From Nocardioides albus (GTDB lineage Bacteria > Actinomycetota > Actinomycetes > Propionibacteriales > Nocardioidaceae), in NCBI RefSeq assembly GCF_014648255.1, contig NZ_BMQT01000003.1, positions 1-64,000 of the forward strand: DNA of 64,000 nt. Reading direction: 5' to 3'. Each line of letters starts with the position of its first letter. Position 1 is the first letter of the stretch. Of this stretch, positions 42,698 to 51,405 are shown in pieces. The notes beneath the pieces are model-generated. The model was given only the letters and a program-made list of their open reading frames with translations, was not told the DNA's origin and made no database searches. The position numbers and the translations under genes were made by a program.

Positions 42698-43846
42698 TCA
42701 GCCGTGGAAGTCCTTCACCATCTGCTTGGCGATGATCAGCTTCTGGATCTCGCTGGTGCCCTCGTAGAGCCGGAACAGCCGTGCGTCGCGGTAGAACCGC
42801 TCGACCGGCACCTCACGCATGTAGCCGAGGCCGCCGTGGATCTGGACCGCGCGGTCGGCGATCCGGTCGACCGCCTCGGAGCAGAACAGCTTGCACAGCG
42901 ACGGCGCCATCCGGCGATCGCTGCCGTCGTCCCAGCTGCGGGCCGCCTCGAGGACCATCGCGCGACCGGCGTACGCCTCGGTCCGGCTCTCGGCGAGCAT
43001 CGCCTGGATCAGCTGGAACTCTGCCAGCTTCTGGCCACCCTGACCGTTCGTCGTCGCGTGGCGCAGGCTCTCCTCGATCAGCCGGTCGGCCAGACCGACG
43101 GTCATCGCCGCGATGTGCAGCCGGCCCTTGGCCAGCGAGCGCATCGCCGCGGAGAAGCCCTCCCCCTCGACCTCGCCGACGAGGTTCTCGGCGGGCACCC
43201 GGACGCCGTCGAGGAAGATCTCGGACGTCGAGGTGCCGCGCTGGCCCATCTTGTGGTCTCGCGGACCGACGGTGACGCCGGGAGTATCGGTCGGCACCAC
43301 GAACACCGAGATGTTCCGTGCACCCTCGCTGAGGTCGCCGGTGCGGGCGAACACCATGAGCAGATCGGCCCAGGCTGCATTGGTGATGAAGCGCTTCTGT
43401 CCGTCGAGGACGTACTCGTCGCCCGAGCGAACCGCACGGGTGCGCAGGCCGCTCGGGTCGGAGCCTGCCTCGGGCTCGGTGAGCGCGAACGAGGCCACCA
43501 GCTCACCGCTCGCCAGCCCCGGCAGGTATCGCTGCTTCTGCCGCTCGGTGCCACAGTTGACCAGCACCTGACCGGCGATGCCGTTGTTGGTGCCGAACAT
43601 GGAACGGAACGACGGCGTGGTCCAGCCGAGCTCCATCGCCAGCCGGACCTCCTCCGACATGGTGACGCCGAGACCCCCGTACTCCTCGGGGATGGCATAG
43701 CCGAACAGCCCCATGGCGGCGGCCTGCTGACGGAGCCGGTCGGGGATCTGGTCGGTCTCCTCGATCTCGTCCTCGGCCGGGACGACCTCCTTGCGGACGA
43801 ACGCGCGGACGGCGTCGAGGATCGACGTGAACTCGTCGGGCTCCAT
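42698..43846 (-). CDS. Acyl-CoA dehydrogenase
   Basis: 382 residues. Conserved blocks ALTEPEAGSDPSGLRTRAV (FAD), GQKRFITNAAWADLLMVFART, FLDGVRVPAENLVGEVEGEGF, AVQIHGGLGYMREVPVERFYRDAR and the catalytic Glu in RLFRLYEGTSEIQKLIIAKQMV. FAD flavoenzyme that makes an enoyl-CoA. The ATG at 43846 follows gaaggagc. Divergent from the hydroxyacid dehydrogenase gene. Confidence 0.92.
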   Translation of the reverse strand: MEPDEFTSILDAVRAFVRKEVVPAEDEIEETDQIPDRLRQQAAAMGLFGYAIPEEYGGLGVTMSEEVRLAMELGWTTPSFRSMFGTNNGIAGQVLVNCGTERQKQRYLPGLASGELVASFALTEPEAGSDPSGLRTRAVRSGDEYVLDGQKRFITNAAWADLLMVFARTGDLSEGARNISVFVVPTDTPGVTVGPRDHKMGQRGTSTSEIFLDGVRVPAENLVGEVEGEGFSAAMRSLAKGRLHIAAMTVGLADRLIEESLRHATTNGQGGQKLAEFQLIQAMLAESRTEAYAGRAMVLEAARSWDDGSDRRMAPSLCKLFCSEAVDRIADRAVQIHGGLGYMREVPVERFYRDARLFRLYEGTSEIQKLIIAKQMVKDFHG

Positions 43847-43944
43847 GGTGCTGCTCCTTCGTGCGGGACGGTCAGGTGGATGATTGTCCCAACTGGACCC
43901 CAACCTCTCTGGCCAATTCTCCTAGGGCATCGTGCGATGCCGTT

Positions 43945-43965
43945 GCGATGTTGGACGCGTATCGC
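43945..43965 (+). promoter_or_regulatory. Shared promoter/operator motif upstream of the hydroxyacid dehydrogenase gene
   Basis: gcgatgttggacgcgtatcg followed by c: GCGAT and ATCGC flank 11 bases, a LysR-like T-N11-A dyad, and TTGGAC is 18 bp from tagcct. It is 24 kb to 32 kb away from the other three copies. Confidence 0.5.
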
Positions 43966-44022
43966 TTCGGCTCCTAGCCTCAGGATCTCCGACGTCATCG
44001 AACCAGGAGCACCAGGAGCACC

Positions 44023-44985
44023 GTGAGCCGCCGCATCCTTCAAGTGGGACCGCTCAAGCCGTCGCTGGCCGCCACCCTCACCGAGGAGTACGACGCCCTC
44101 GTGCTGCCCGACGGCGACCACCGAGCCGCGTTCCTCGCTGACCACGGCCCCTCGATCGGTGCCGTGGTGACGACCGGGCGCACCGGCGTACCGGCTGATC
44201 TGATGGCGCAGCTCCCCTCGCTCGGCGTCATCGTCAACTTCGGGGTCGGCTACGACACCACCGACGTCGAGGCCGCCGCCGAACGTGGCGTCCTGGTCGC
44301 CAACACCCCTGACGTCCTGACCGACTGCGTCGCCGACACCGCGGTCGGCCTCACCATCGACACCCTGCGCCGGCTCAGCGCCGCCGACCGGTTCGTACGC
44401 CGCGGCGACTGGTCCGGGGCCTCCTACCCCCTGACCCGCAAGGTCTCGGGCAAGCGGGTCGGCATCGTGGGCCTGGGCCGGATCGGCCAGGCGATCGCGA
44501 CCCGCTTCGAGGCCTTCGGCTGCCCGATCTCCTACCACTCCCGCCGCGAGGTCGAAGGATCCACCTACACCTACGCCGCCTCCCCCACCGACCTTGCAGC
44601 CGACGTCGACATCCTGGTCCTCGCCACCTCCGGCGGCAGCGGTACGCAGCACCTCGTCGACCGCACGGTGCTCGAGGCGCTCGGCCCCGAGGGCTACCTG
44701 ATCAACATCGCGCGCGGCTCTGTCGTCGACCAGGACGCGCTGGTCGACCTGCTGATCACGGGTGGCATCGCCGGCGCCGGCCTCGATGTCTATACCGAGG
44801 AGCCCACGGTCCCCGCAGAGCTGATGGCCCTCGACAACGTGGTGCTCCTCCCCCACCTGGCCAGCGGCACCGTCGAGACCCGCGCCGCCATGGAGCAGCT
44901 GACCCTCGACAACCTCGACCGCTGGCTCGCCGACGGGACCGTCCTCACCCCTGTCCCGGAGGTCACCCCTCGGGGTGCAACGTGA
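44023..44985 (+). CDS. D-isomer-specific 2-hydroxyacid dehydrogenase
   Basis: 320 residues. NAD-binding motif VSGKRVGIVGLGRIGQAIATRFEAFG, catalytic Arg in NIARGSVVDQDALVDLL, Glu in LDVYTEEPTVP and His in VVLLPHLASGT. It resembles hydroxypyruvate/glyoxylate reductases. GTG start. Its 3' end overlaps the convergent membrane protein gene by 23 bp. Confidence 0.92.
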   Translation: MSRRILQVGPLKPSLAATLTEEYDALVLPDGDHRAAFLADHGPSIGAVVTTGRTGVPADLMAQLPSLGVIVNFGVGYDTTDVEAAAERGVLVANTPDVLTDCVADTAVGLTIDTLRRLSAADRFVRRGDWSGASYPLTRKVSGKRVGIVGLGRIGQAIATRFEAFGCPISYHSRREVEGSTYTYAASPTDLAADVDILVLATSGGSGTQHLVDRTVLEALGPEGYLINIARGSVVDQDALVDLLITGGIAGAGLDVYTEEPTVPAELMALDNVVLLPHLASGTVETRAAMEQLTLDNLDRWLADGTVLTPVPEVTPRGAT

Positions 44986-46237
44986 TCTCGGTGATCCGGT
45001 TGCCGTTGCGGGCAGCCACCTCCAAGGTGCCGCCCGGCACGGCCAGCACCTCCCTGACCTGCGGGATGTGTCCCAGCCGGGAGATGAGATAGCCCGCGAT
45101 GGTCTCGTAGCCGCCGTCCTCGAGCACGATGCCCGTGGCGTCCGCGAAGTCCTCGATCGTCATCGCGCCGTCGAACCGGGACAGGTCACCGTGGTCACGG
45201 ACCCGGGTCTCGCCGTGGTCGTACTCGTCTCGGATGTCGCCGATCATCTCCTCGACGAGGTCCTCGAGGGTCACGATGCCGTCGGTGCCGCCGTACTCGT
45301 CGACGACCATCGCCAGATGGGTGCCGCCCTCTCGCATCGTGGCGACCGACGGGATCACCCGCTTGCTTCCGGGCAACGAGAGCACCGGTCGGCACACGTC
45401 CTGGATCGTGCGCTGGTCGGTCGCGACGACACCGAGCAGGTCGCGTACGTGCAGGAACCCGAGAATGTCGTCGAAGCCCTTCCCGGTCACCGGGTAGCGG
45501 GAGTAGGGCAGGTCGCGCACCTTGTCGGCGGCCGCCGGAAGCGGCATCGAGGCGGGCAGGAAGGTGACGTCGCCGCGCGGACGCATCACCTCTCTCAAGG
45601 TCGTCTCGGTGGTGGCGAACACGTCACGGAGGATCCTGCGCTCCTCCTCCTCGAGGTCCTGATTGGTGGAGACCATCTCGCGCAGCTCCTCCTCCGAGAC
45701 CTGCTCGGCGGAGGCCTTCGGATCGCCGCCGAGCAGCCGCACCACGGCGTCGGTGGAGACCGAGAGCAGCCAGATGACCGGCCGCATCACGTTGGCGAAC
45801 CGGTCCAGCACAGGAGCCACGGCGAGCGAGATGCCCGCGGCCTTCTGCAGCGCCAGCCGTTTGGGCACCAGCTCGCCCAGCACCAGGGAGAGGTAGGCGA
45901 TGAACAGGGTCAGCACGATCAGCGCCGTGGTCTCGGCGAGCGCCTCGCCCATACCGAGGCGCTCGAGGTAGGGCGCGACGTCGGGAGCGATCGTCGACCC
46001 ACCGTAGGCGGCGGAGAGGAAGCCCGCGACGGTCACACCGATCTGCACCGCGGCCAGGAATCGGTTGGGATCGCGGGCGACCTGTGCCACCCGGGCCCCG
46101 CGAGGCCCCTGACGTTCCATGGCGGCCAGCTGGCTCTCGCGCAACGACACCAGCGCCAGCTCGGTTGCCGCGAACACGCCGCCGACGAGCACGAACACCA
46201 GGACCAGCCCGAGGCTGAGGAATGTCTGCGTGTCCAT
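44963..46237 (-). CDS. CNNM/HlyC-CorC family membrane protein with CBS domains
   Basis: 424 residues. An N-terminal DUF21 membrane domain with about four helices (FLSLGLVLVFVLVGGVFAATELALVSLRESQLAA; GVTVAGFLSAAYGGS; LVLGELVPKRLALQ), two CBS domains (VMRPRGDVTFLPAS ... HVRDLL; MVVDEYGGTDGIVTLEDLVEEMIGDIRDEYD) and a C-terminal CorC_HlyC domain. Members move or regulate Mg2+ and other divalent ions. Confidence 0.93.
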   Translation of the reverse strand: MDTQTFLSLGLVLVFVLVGGVFAATELALVSLRESQLAAMERQGPRGARVAQVARDPNRFLAAVQIGVTVAGFLSAAYGGSTIAPDVAPYLERLGMGEALAETTALIVLTLFIAYLSLVLGELVPKRLALQKAAGISLAVAPVLDRFANVMRPVIWLLSVSTDAVVRLLGGDPKASAEQVSEEELREMVSTNQDLEEEERRILRDVFATTETTLREVMRPRGDVTFLPASMPLPAAADKVRDLPYSRYPVTGKGFDDILGFLHVRDLLGVVATDQRTIQDVCRPVLSLPGSKRVIPSVATMREGGTHLAMVVDEYGGTDGIVTLEDLVEEMIGDIRDEYDHGETRVRDHGDLSRFDGAMTIEDFADATGIVLEDGGYETIAGYLISRLGHIPQVREVLAVPGGTLEVAARNGNRITEITLHPEG

Positions 46238-46331
46238 CAGGCCCGCCCACCTGTCTTGTCGAACCCAGGTGAGCGGTAGGAACTTCGAGGCCTCTTCTTC
46301 ACACAGAAGAATCTACCGCCACCCCTGCGCG

Positions 46332-48644
46332 TCAGCCCGATTCCGACCCGGCATCCTCCAGGCGAACCACTACCCCCTTCGAGGTGGGGGTGTTGCTGCC
46401 CTCGGCGACGCTGTCGAGAGGAACGAGGACGTTCGTCTCCGGATAGTACGCCGCAGCCGACCCCCGGCTCGCCGGGTAGCCGACCAGGGTGAACCCGGGT
46501 GCCCGCCGCTCGACGCCGTCGTCCCAGACCCCGACGATGTCCACGAGGTCGCCGTCGGCGAACCCCAGCTCGGCGATGTCGGCAGGGTTGACCATCACCA
46601 CCCGACGGGCCTGGTGGATACCGCGATAGCGGTCGTCCATCGCGTACGGGATGGTGTTCCACTGGTCGTGGGAGCGCAGCGTCTGCAGGATCAGGTGACC
46701 TGGCGGCGCCTCCAGCCAGGTCAGGTCGTTGCAGGTGAACACGGCCTTGCCGCTCGGGGTGCGGTAGACGCCGGAGTTGACCGGGTTCGGGAGGACGAAG
46801 CCGGCAGGATCCTTTATCCGCTCGTTGAAGTGCTCGAACCCCGGCACCACCCGGGCGATCCGATCGCGGATCCGGCCGTAGTCAGCCTCGAAGTCCGCCC
46901 AACGGATGCCGTAGCGGCCACCGATCGTGGCCTGCGCGATCCGCGAGACGATCGCGACCTCGCTGAGCAGACTCGCCGAGGCGGGTTCGAGCCTGCCGCG
47001 GGTCGCGTGCACCGAGCTCATCGAGTCCTCGACGGTCACGAACTGCTCGCCGCTCGCCTGGACGTCGATGTCGCTGCGACCCAGCGTGGGCAGGATCAGT
47101 GCCGTCTCCCCCACCACCGTGTGGGAGCGGTTGAGCTTGGTGGAGATCTGGACCGTCAGGCTGCAGCTCCGCAGCGCGGCCTCGGCGACGTCGCTGTCCG
47201 AGATCGCCCGGACGAAGTTGCCGGCGACGCCTACGAAGACCTTCGCCTTCCCGTCCCGCATCGCCCGGACCGCGTCGACCGAGTCGTACCCGTGCTTGCG
47301 CGGTGGATCGAACCCGAACTCGGCACCGAGCGCGTCCAGGAAGGAGTCGGGCATCTTCTCCCAGATGCCCATGGTCCGGTCGCCCTGCACGTTGGAGTGG
47401 CCACGGACCGGGCAGACTCCCGCCCCGGGCTTGCCGATGTTGCCCCGCAGCATGAGGAAGTTGACCACCTCGCGGATCGTCGGCACACCGTGCTTGTGCT
47501 GGGTCAGCCCCATCGCCCAGCAGACGATGACCGAACGGCTCGCCAGCACCTGCTCGTGGACCGCCTCGATCTCCTCCCGGGTCAGGCCTGTGGCCTCGAG
47601 CGCCTCGTCCCAGGTGATCGTGCGGGCGTGCTCGGCGTAGGCGTAGAACCCGGTCGTGTACTCCGCGATGTACTCCCAGTCCAGCACGCCGCCGCCCGCT
47701 TGCCGGTCGGTCTCGAGCAGACGGCGGTTGAGCATCTGGAACAGGGCGAGGTCGCCGCCGGGGCGGATCTGCAGGAACTGGTCGGCGATCTGGGTCCCGC
47801 GGCCGACCACGCCACGAGCCTTCTGCGGGTTCTTGAACCGCATGAGCCCGGCCTCCGGCAGCGTGTTGACCGCGATCACCTTGCCCCCGCGCTGCTTGGT
47901 CTCCTCCAGCGCGGACAGCATCCGCGGGTGGTTCGTCCCCGGGTTCTGACCGACGACGAACACGAGGTCTGCGTTGTAGATGTCCTCGAGCTGGACGCTG
48001 CCCTTGCCGATTCCGAGCGTCTCGTTGAGCGCCGAGCCACTGGACTCATGGCACATGTTCGAGCAGTCGGGCAGGTTGTTCGTGCCGAACGCCCGGGCGA
48101 AGAGCTGCACCAGGAACGCGGCCTCGTTGCTCAGCCTGCCCGAGACGTAGAACAGCGCCTCGTCGGGAGAGTCCAGGCCGTTGAGCTCTGCGCCGATGGT
48201 CTCGAACGCCTCTTCCCAGGTGATCGGCTCGTAGTGCGTCGCGCCGGGTCGCTTGACCATCGGCTCCGTCAGCCGACCCTGCTGGTTGAGCCAGTGGTCC
48301 GACCTCTCGTCGAGCTCCGCGACCGAGTGCTTCTCGAAGAGCTCCCGCGTCACCCGGCGCGAGGTCGCTTCGTCGGCGATGTGCTTGGCGCCGTTCTCGC
48401 AGTACTCGTTCCTCGCCCGATGTCCCGGATCGGGCCAGGCACATCCCGGACAGTCGATCCCGCCGGCCTGATTGAGGTTCAACAACGTCAAGGCCGTACG
48501 CCGCACCGTCGTCTGCTTCAACGAGTACTCGATCGCCTTGCGCACCGCCGGGACACCGGCGGCCCACGTCTTCGGCTCGCTGACATCGGGAGCGTCCACC
48601 GGTTCGTCCACCGGGTACGCACCGTCCGCGTCTCGCTTCACCAC
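46332..48644 (-). CDS. FdhF/YdeP-family molybdopterin oxidoreductase (formate dehydrogenase alpha-like)
   Basis: 770 residues. N-terminal cysteines in GIDCPGCAWPDPGHRARNEYCENGAKH, then molybdopterin domain blocks ITWEEAFETIGAEL, NMCHESSGSALNETLGIGKG, VVGQNPGTNHPRML, GNIGKPGAGVCPVRGHSNVQGDRTMGI, and a C-terminal molydop-binding domain (VVMVNPADIAELGFADGDLVDI). GTG start after gagggag. It follows the BCCT transporter gene by 24 bp. Next to formaldehyde-releasing demethylases it may complete oxidation of one-carbon units, but true formate activity is not shown by sequence. Confidence 0.87.
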   Translation of the reverse strand: MVKRDADGAYPVDEPVDAPDVSEPKTWAAGVPAVRKAIEYSLKQTTVRRTALTLLNLNQAGGIDCPGCAWPDPGHRARNEYCENGAKHIADEATSRRVTRELFEKHSVAELDERSDHWLNQQGRLTEPMVKRPGATHYEPITWEEAFETIGAELNGLDSPDEALFYVSGRLSNEAAFLVQLFARAFGTNNLPDCSNMCHESSGSALNETLGIGKGSVQLEDIYNADLVFVVGQNPGTNHPRMLSALEETKQRGGKVIAVNTLPEAGLMRFKNPQKARGVVGRGTQIADQFLQIRPGGDLALFQMLNRRLLETDRQAGGGVLDWEYIAEYTTGFYAYAEHARTITWDEALEATGLTREEIEAVHEQVLASRSVIVCWAMGLTQHKHGVPTIREVVNFLMLRGNIGKPGAGVCPVRGHSNVQGDRTMGIWEKMPDSFLDALGAEFGFDPPRKHGYDSVDAVRAMRDGKAKVFVGVAGNFVRAISDSDVAEAALRSCSLTVQISTKLNRSHTVVGETALILPTLGRSDIDVQASGEQFVTVEDSMSSVHATRGRLEPASASLLSEVAIVSRIAQATIGGRYGIRWADFEADYGRIRDRIARVVPGFEHFNERIKDPAGFVLPNPVNSGVYRTPSGKAVFTCNDLTWLEAPPGHLILQTLRSHDQWNTIPYAMDDRYRGIHQARRVVMVNPADIAELGFADGDLVDIVGVWDDGVERRAPGFTLVGYPASRGSAAAYYPETNVLVPLDSVAEGSNTPTSKGVVVRLEDAGSESG

Positions 48645-48668
48645 AACCGCTCCCTCTCGCGACTCGTG

Positions 48669-50444
48669 CTAGCCGGCCGACCGGGGCAGCTCGTCGGCCA
48701 GCTCGACCACCGGCTCCTCGGCAGGCGCGTCGGGGTCGCGGGAGACCCGGATGACGAAGTCGTCACCGTGCTCGGAGACCCCGTAGACCACTGCCTGCTC
48801 GACGGCCCTGGAGGCGTACTCGGCGCGGACCACCAGCGGGTCTGCCCGGAGGTCCTTCACCAGGGACACGCACAACGCGATCATGACCAGCACGAACGGC
48901 ACGGCGGCGACGATGGTGAGCGTCTGCAGGCCGCTCAACGCGTCGGTGCCGCCGACCAGGAGCATCACCGCGGCGACGGCACCGGTGGCGACGCCCCAGA
49001 AGATCACCGTCGGCTTCCCGGGCTCGATGGAGCCGCGCTCGGAGAGAGTGGCCATCACGATCGAGGCTGCATCCGCCCCCGAGACGAAGAAGAGCGCGAC
49101 CAGGATCATGACGACGACGCTGGCCACGGTGGCGAGCGGGAAGGACTCCAGGGTGGTGAACAGCTGGGTCTCCACACCGCCCGCGGCGGCGATGTCCACG
49201 CCGTTCTGCTGCAGGTCGATCGCCGCGCCACCGAAGATCGCGAACCAGGCCAGGCTCACCAGCGACGGGACGAGCAGCACGCCGGTCACGAACTGGCGAA
49301 TGGTCCGGCCCCGGGAGATCCGCGCGATGAACATGCCGACGAACGGCGTCCAGGAGAGCCACCAGGCCCAGTAGAAGACCGTCCAGCTCGACAGCCACGC
49401 CGCGGTCTCGGAGCCCTCGGCCGACGTACGCGCCGACATCATCGCCACCTCCTGGAAGTAGCTCCCGACGGTCGTCGGGATCAGGCTGAGGATGAAGACT
49501 GTCGGCCCGGCCAGGAAGACGAACAGCGCAAGGGAGACGGCGAGCACCATGTTGATGTTCGAGAGCCACTGGATCCCCTTGGCCACGCCGGAGACCGCCG
49601 AGACGACGAACCCGACCGTGAGCACTGCGATGATCGCGACCAGGATGCCGTTGCCGGTCGAGCCGATCCCGCCGACGATCTCGAGCCCGCTGCGGATCTG
49701 GAGCGCCCCCAGGCCCAGCGACGCCGCCGACCCGAAGAGCGTCGCGAAGATCGCGAGCATGTCGATGATCTTCCCGCCGGCACCGTGAGCGTGGCGCCCG
49801 AGGAGGGGCTCGAACACCGAGCTGATGAGCAGACCTCGGCCCTTACGGAAGACGCTGTACGCGATCGCGAGCCCGACCAGGGCGTAGATCGCCCACGGGT
49901 GGATCCCCCAGTGGAAGAGGGTTGTGGCCATGGCCGTCTGGATCTGCTCGGACTGGCCGTCACCGGCCGTGCCCGGCGGCGGCGCGACGTAGTGGCTGAT
50001 CGGCTCGCTGACGCCGTAGAAGATCAGGCCGATCCCCATGCCGGCGCTGAACATCATCGTGATCCACGAGACCGTACGGAACTCGGGCTGCTCACCGTCC
50101 CTGCCGAGCGGGATGTTCCCGAACTTGCCGAACGCCAGCCACAGCACGAACCCGACGAAGGTCGACGCCGCGGTGACGAAGAGCCAGCCCAGGTTGGCCA
50201 TCACCCACGACAGCGAACGCCCCGAGACGGATGCCAGCGACTCGGTGCTGACGAATCCCCAGACCAGGAAGCCGACCGCGATGACCGCTGAGACCCCGAA
50301 GACGACGCGGTCGAGCCCGCCGGTGTCCTTGGCAGGCTCCTCGGGAGGACAGTCGAGGGCCGGATGGGTCGGAACCCCGTTCTGGCCGACCGCCGGGCGT
50401 GACACCTCCGGGGAAAGGTCTCCGCTGCCTGCAGTTGATCTCAT
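48669..50444 (-). CDS. BCCT-family betaine/choline/carnitine transporter
   Basis: 591 residues, about twelve membrane helices. Markers are MMFSAGMGIGLIFYGVSEPISHY, TTLFHWGIHPWAIYALVGLAIAYSVFRKG and the conserved WTVFYWAWWLSWTPFVGMFIARISRGRTIRQF. The C-terminal tail is about 90 residues with an acidic end. The ATG at 50444 has ggag 6 nt before it and is preferred over an upstream start at 50495. Likely substrate is glycine betaine given the demethylase genes close by. Confidence 0.93.
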   Translation of the reverse strand: MRSTAGSGDLSPEVSRPAVGQNGVPTHPALDCPPEEPAKDTGGLDRVVFGVSAVIAVGFLVWGFVSTESLASVSGRSLSWVMANLGWLFVTAASTFVGFVLWLAFGKFGNIPLGRDGEQPEFRTVSWITMMFSAGMGIGLIFYGVSEPISHYVAPPPGTAGDGQSEQIQTAMATTLFHWGIHPWAIYALVGLAIAYSVFRKGRGLLISSVFEPLLGRHAHGAGGKIIDMLAIFATLFGSAASLGLGALQIRSGLEIVGGIGSTGNGILVAIIAVLTVGFVVSAVSGVAKGIQWLSNINMVLAVSLALFVFLAGPTVFILSLIPTTVGSYFQEVAMMSARTSAEGSETAAWLSSWTVFYWAWWLSWTPFVGMFIARISRGRTIRQFVTGVLLVPSLVSLAWFAIFGGAAIDLQQNGVDIAAAGGVETQLFTTLESFPLATVASVVVMILVALFFVSGADAASIVMATLSERGSIEPGKPTVIFWGVATGAVAAVMLLVGGTDALSGLQTLTIVAAVPFVLVMIALCVSLVKDLRADPLVVRAEYASRAVEQAVVYGVSEHGDDFVIRVSRDPDAPAEEPVVELADELPRSAG

Positions 50445-50565
50445 GACGCGCTCCGATCGAGGGCTCTGGGAATGAGCAGCATCTGTCGGTGCCATCGAGG
50501 CTCCGGGCGCGGCACTTCAGTGGGGCGCTATCCCGGTCAGACGCTGATATACTAGTCACCATATA

Positions 50566-50579
50566 TGTGATGCATCACA
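50566..50579. promoter_or_regulatory. Palindromic operator candidate, BCCT-gntR intergenic region
   Basis: TGTGATGCATCACA is a perfect 14-bp palindrome next to an AT-rich stretch (tatactag) in an otherwise GC-rich genome. A related site CTGATGTATCAG lies at 50667-50678; the TGATG-ATCA cores are exactly 100 bp apart. The divergent GntR regulator is the obvious candidate to bind both. Confidence 0.55.
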
Positions 50580-50666
50580 CGAGCAAGGACCAGATCGCGA
50601 CGCTGAGCAGCGTGGCTCCGCACGGCCACAACGGTCGCCGGCGTCCGGCACGTCATTGCCCGCCGA

Positions 50667-50678
50667 CTGATGTATCAG
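50667..50678. promoter_or_regulatory. Second operator candidate near the gntR promoter
   Basis: CTGAT-GT-ATCAG, related to the site at 50566-50579 and followed by taagatggtt, a possible -10 region for the gntR transcript. Confidence 0.45.
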
Positions 50679-50730
50679 CCTAAGATGGTTAAAAGTGCAC
50701 AGGCAGGAACGGACGAGTAGGCATGGCCCC

Positions 50731-51405
50731 ATGACGGTTGACGAGATCCTGGCAACGACGGCGAACCCACCCGCCACCTCCCTTGCCGAGCAGGCCTACC
50801 TCTACATCCGCGACCGCCTGGTGATGCTCGACATCCGGCCGGGAGCGCCGATCAACGACGCCCAGATCGCGGCGGCCATCGGCATGGGCCGCACCCCGGT
50901 GCGGGAGGCGATCAAGCGCCTCGAGGCCGACCACCTGGTCCACTCCTTCCCACGCCGCGGCACCTTCGCGACGACCATCGACGCGACCGAGCTGAGCGCG
51001 ATCACCGAGATCCGGCGCCAGCTCGCCCCCTACGCCTCCCGCGCCGCGGCGGAGCGGGCGACACCGCAGCAGCGCGAGCAGATGCGCGCGCTCGCGGCCC
51101 AGATCGGCAAGGGCAAGCTCGGCGACGGCGACCGCACCGCCCTGATGCAGGTCGACAAGGCCGCCCACAGCCTGATCTACCGGTCCAGCGGCAACGCCCA
51201 CCTCGAGGACATCCTGATCAGGTACGACAACCTCGCCGTCCGGATCTGGTGGATGGTCATCGACCGTCTTCCCGACCTGGCCCACCACGTCATCGAGCAG
51301 GCGCAGCTTCTCGGCGTGGTCGCAGATGGTGATGGCGACCGCGCCGAGAAGCTCACTCTCGAGCACATCGGTGACTTCGAGCGCGAGATCCGTCAGGTCC
51401 TCTGA
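50731..51405 (+). CDS. GntR-family transcriptional regulator
   Basis: About 224 residues. GntR winged helix (AEQAYLYIRDRLVMLDIRPGAPINDAQIAAAIGMGRTPVREAIKRLEADHLVHSFPRRGTFATTI) plus an FCD ligand domain. The ATG at 50731 is the likely start; an in-frame GTG at 50695 would add 12 residues. It is divergent from the BCCT gene, which it may control, and its stop abuts the convergent gbcB stop. Confidence 0.9.
   Translation: MTVDEILATTANPPATSLAEQAYLYIRDRLVMLDIRPGAPINDAQIAAAIGMGRTPVREAIKRLEADHLVHSFPRRGTFATTIDATELSAITEIRRQLAPYASRAAAERATPQQREQMRALAAQIGKGKLGDGDRTALMQVDKAAHSLIYRSSGNAHLEDILIRYDNLAVRIWWMVIDRLPDLAHHVIEQAQLLGVVADGDGDRAEKLTLEHIGDFEREIRQVL

Noticed and set aside
46119-50291. 1390-codon open frame on the + strand
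   Set aside because: It lies antisense to the formate dehydrogenase-like and BCCT genes, both with full family signatures. Its translation is Arg/Asp/His-rich without motifs, a usual by-product of high-GC third positions.
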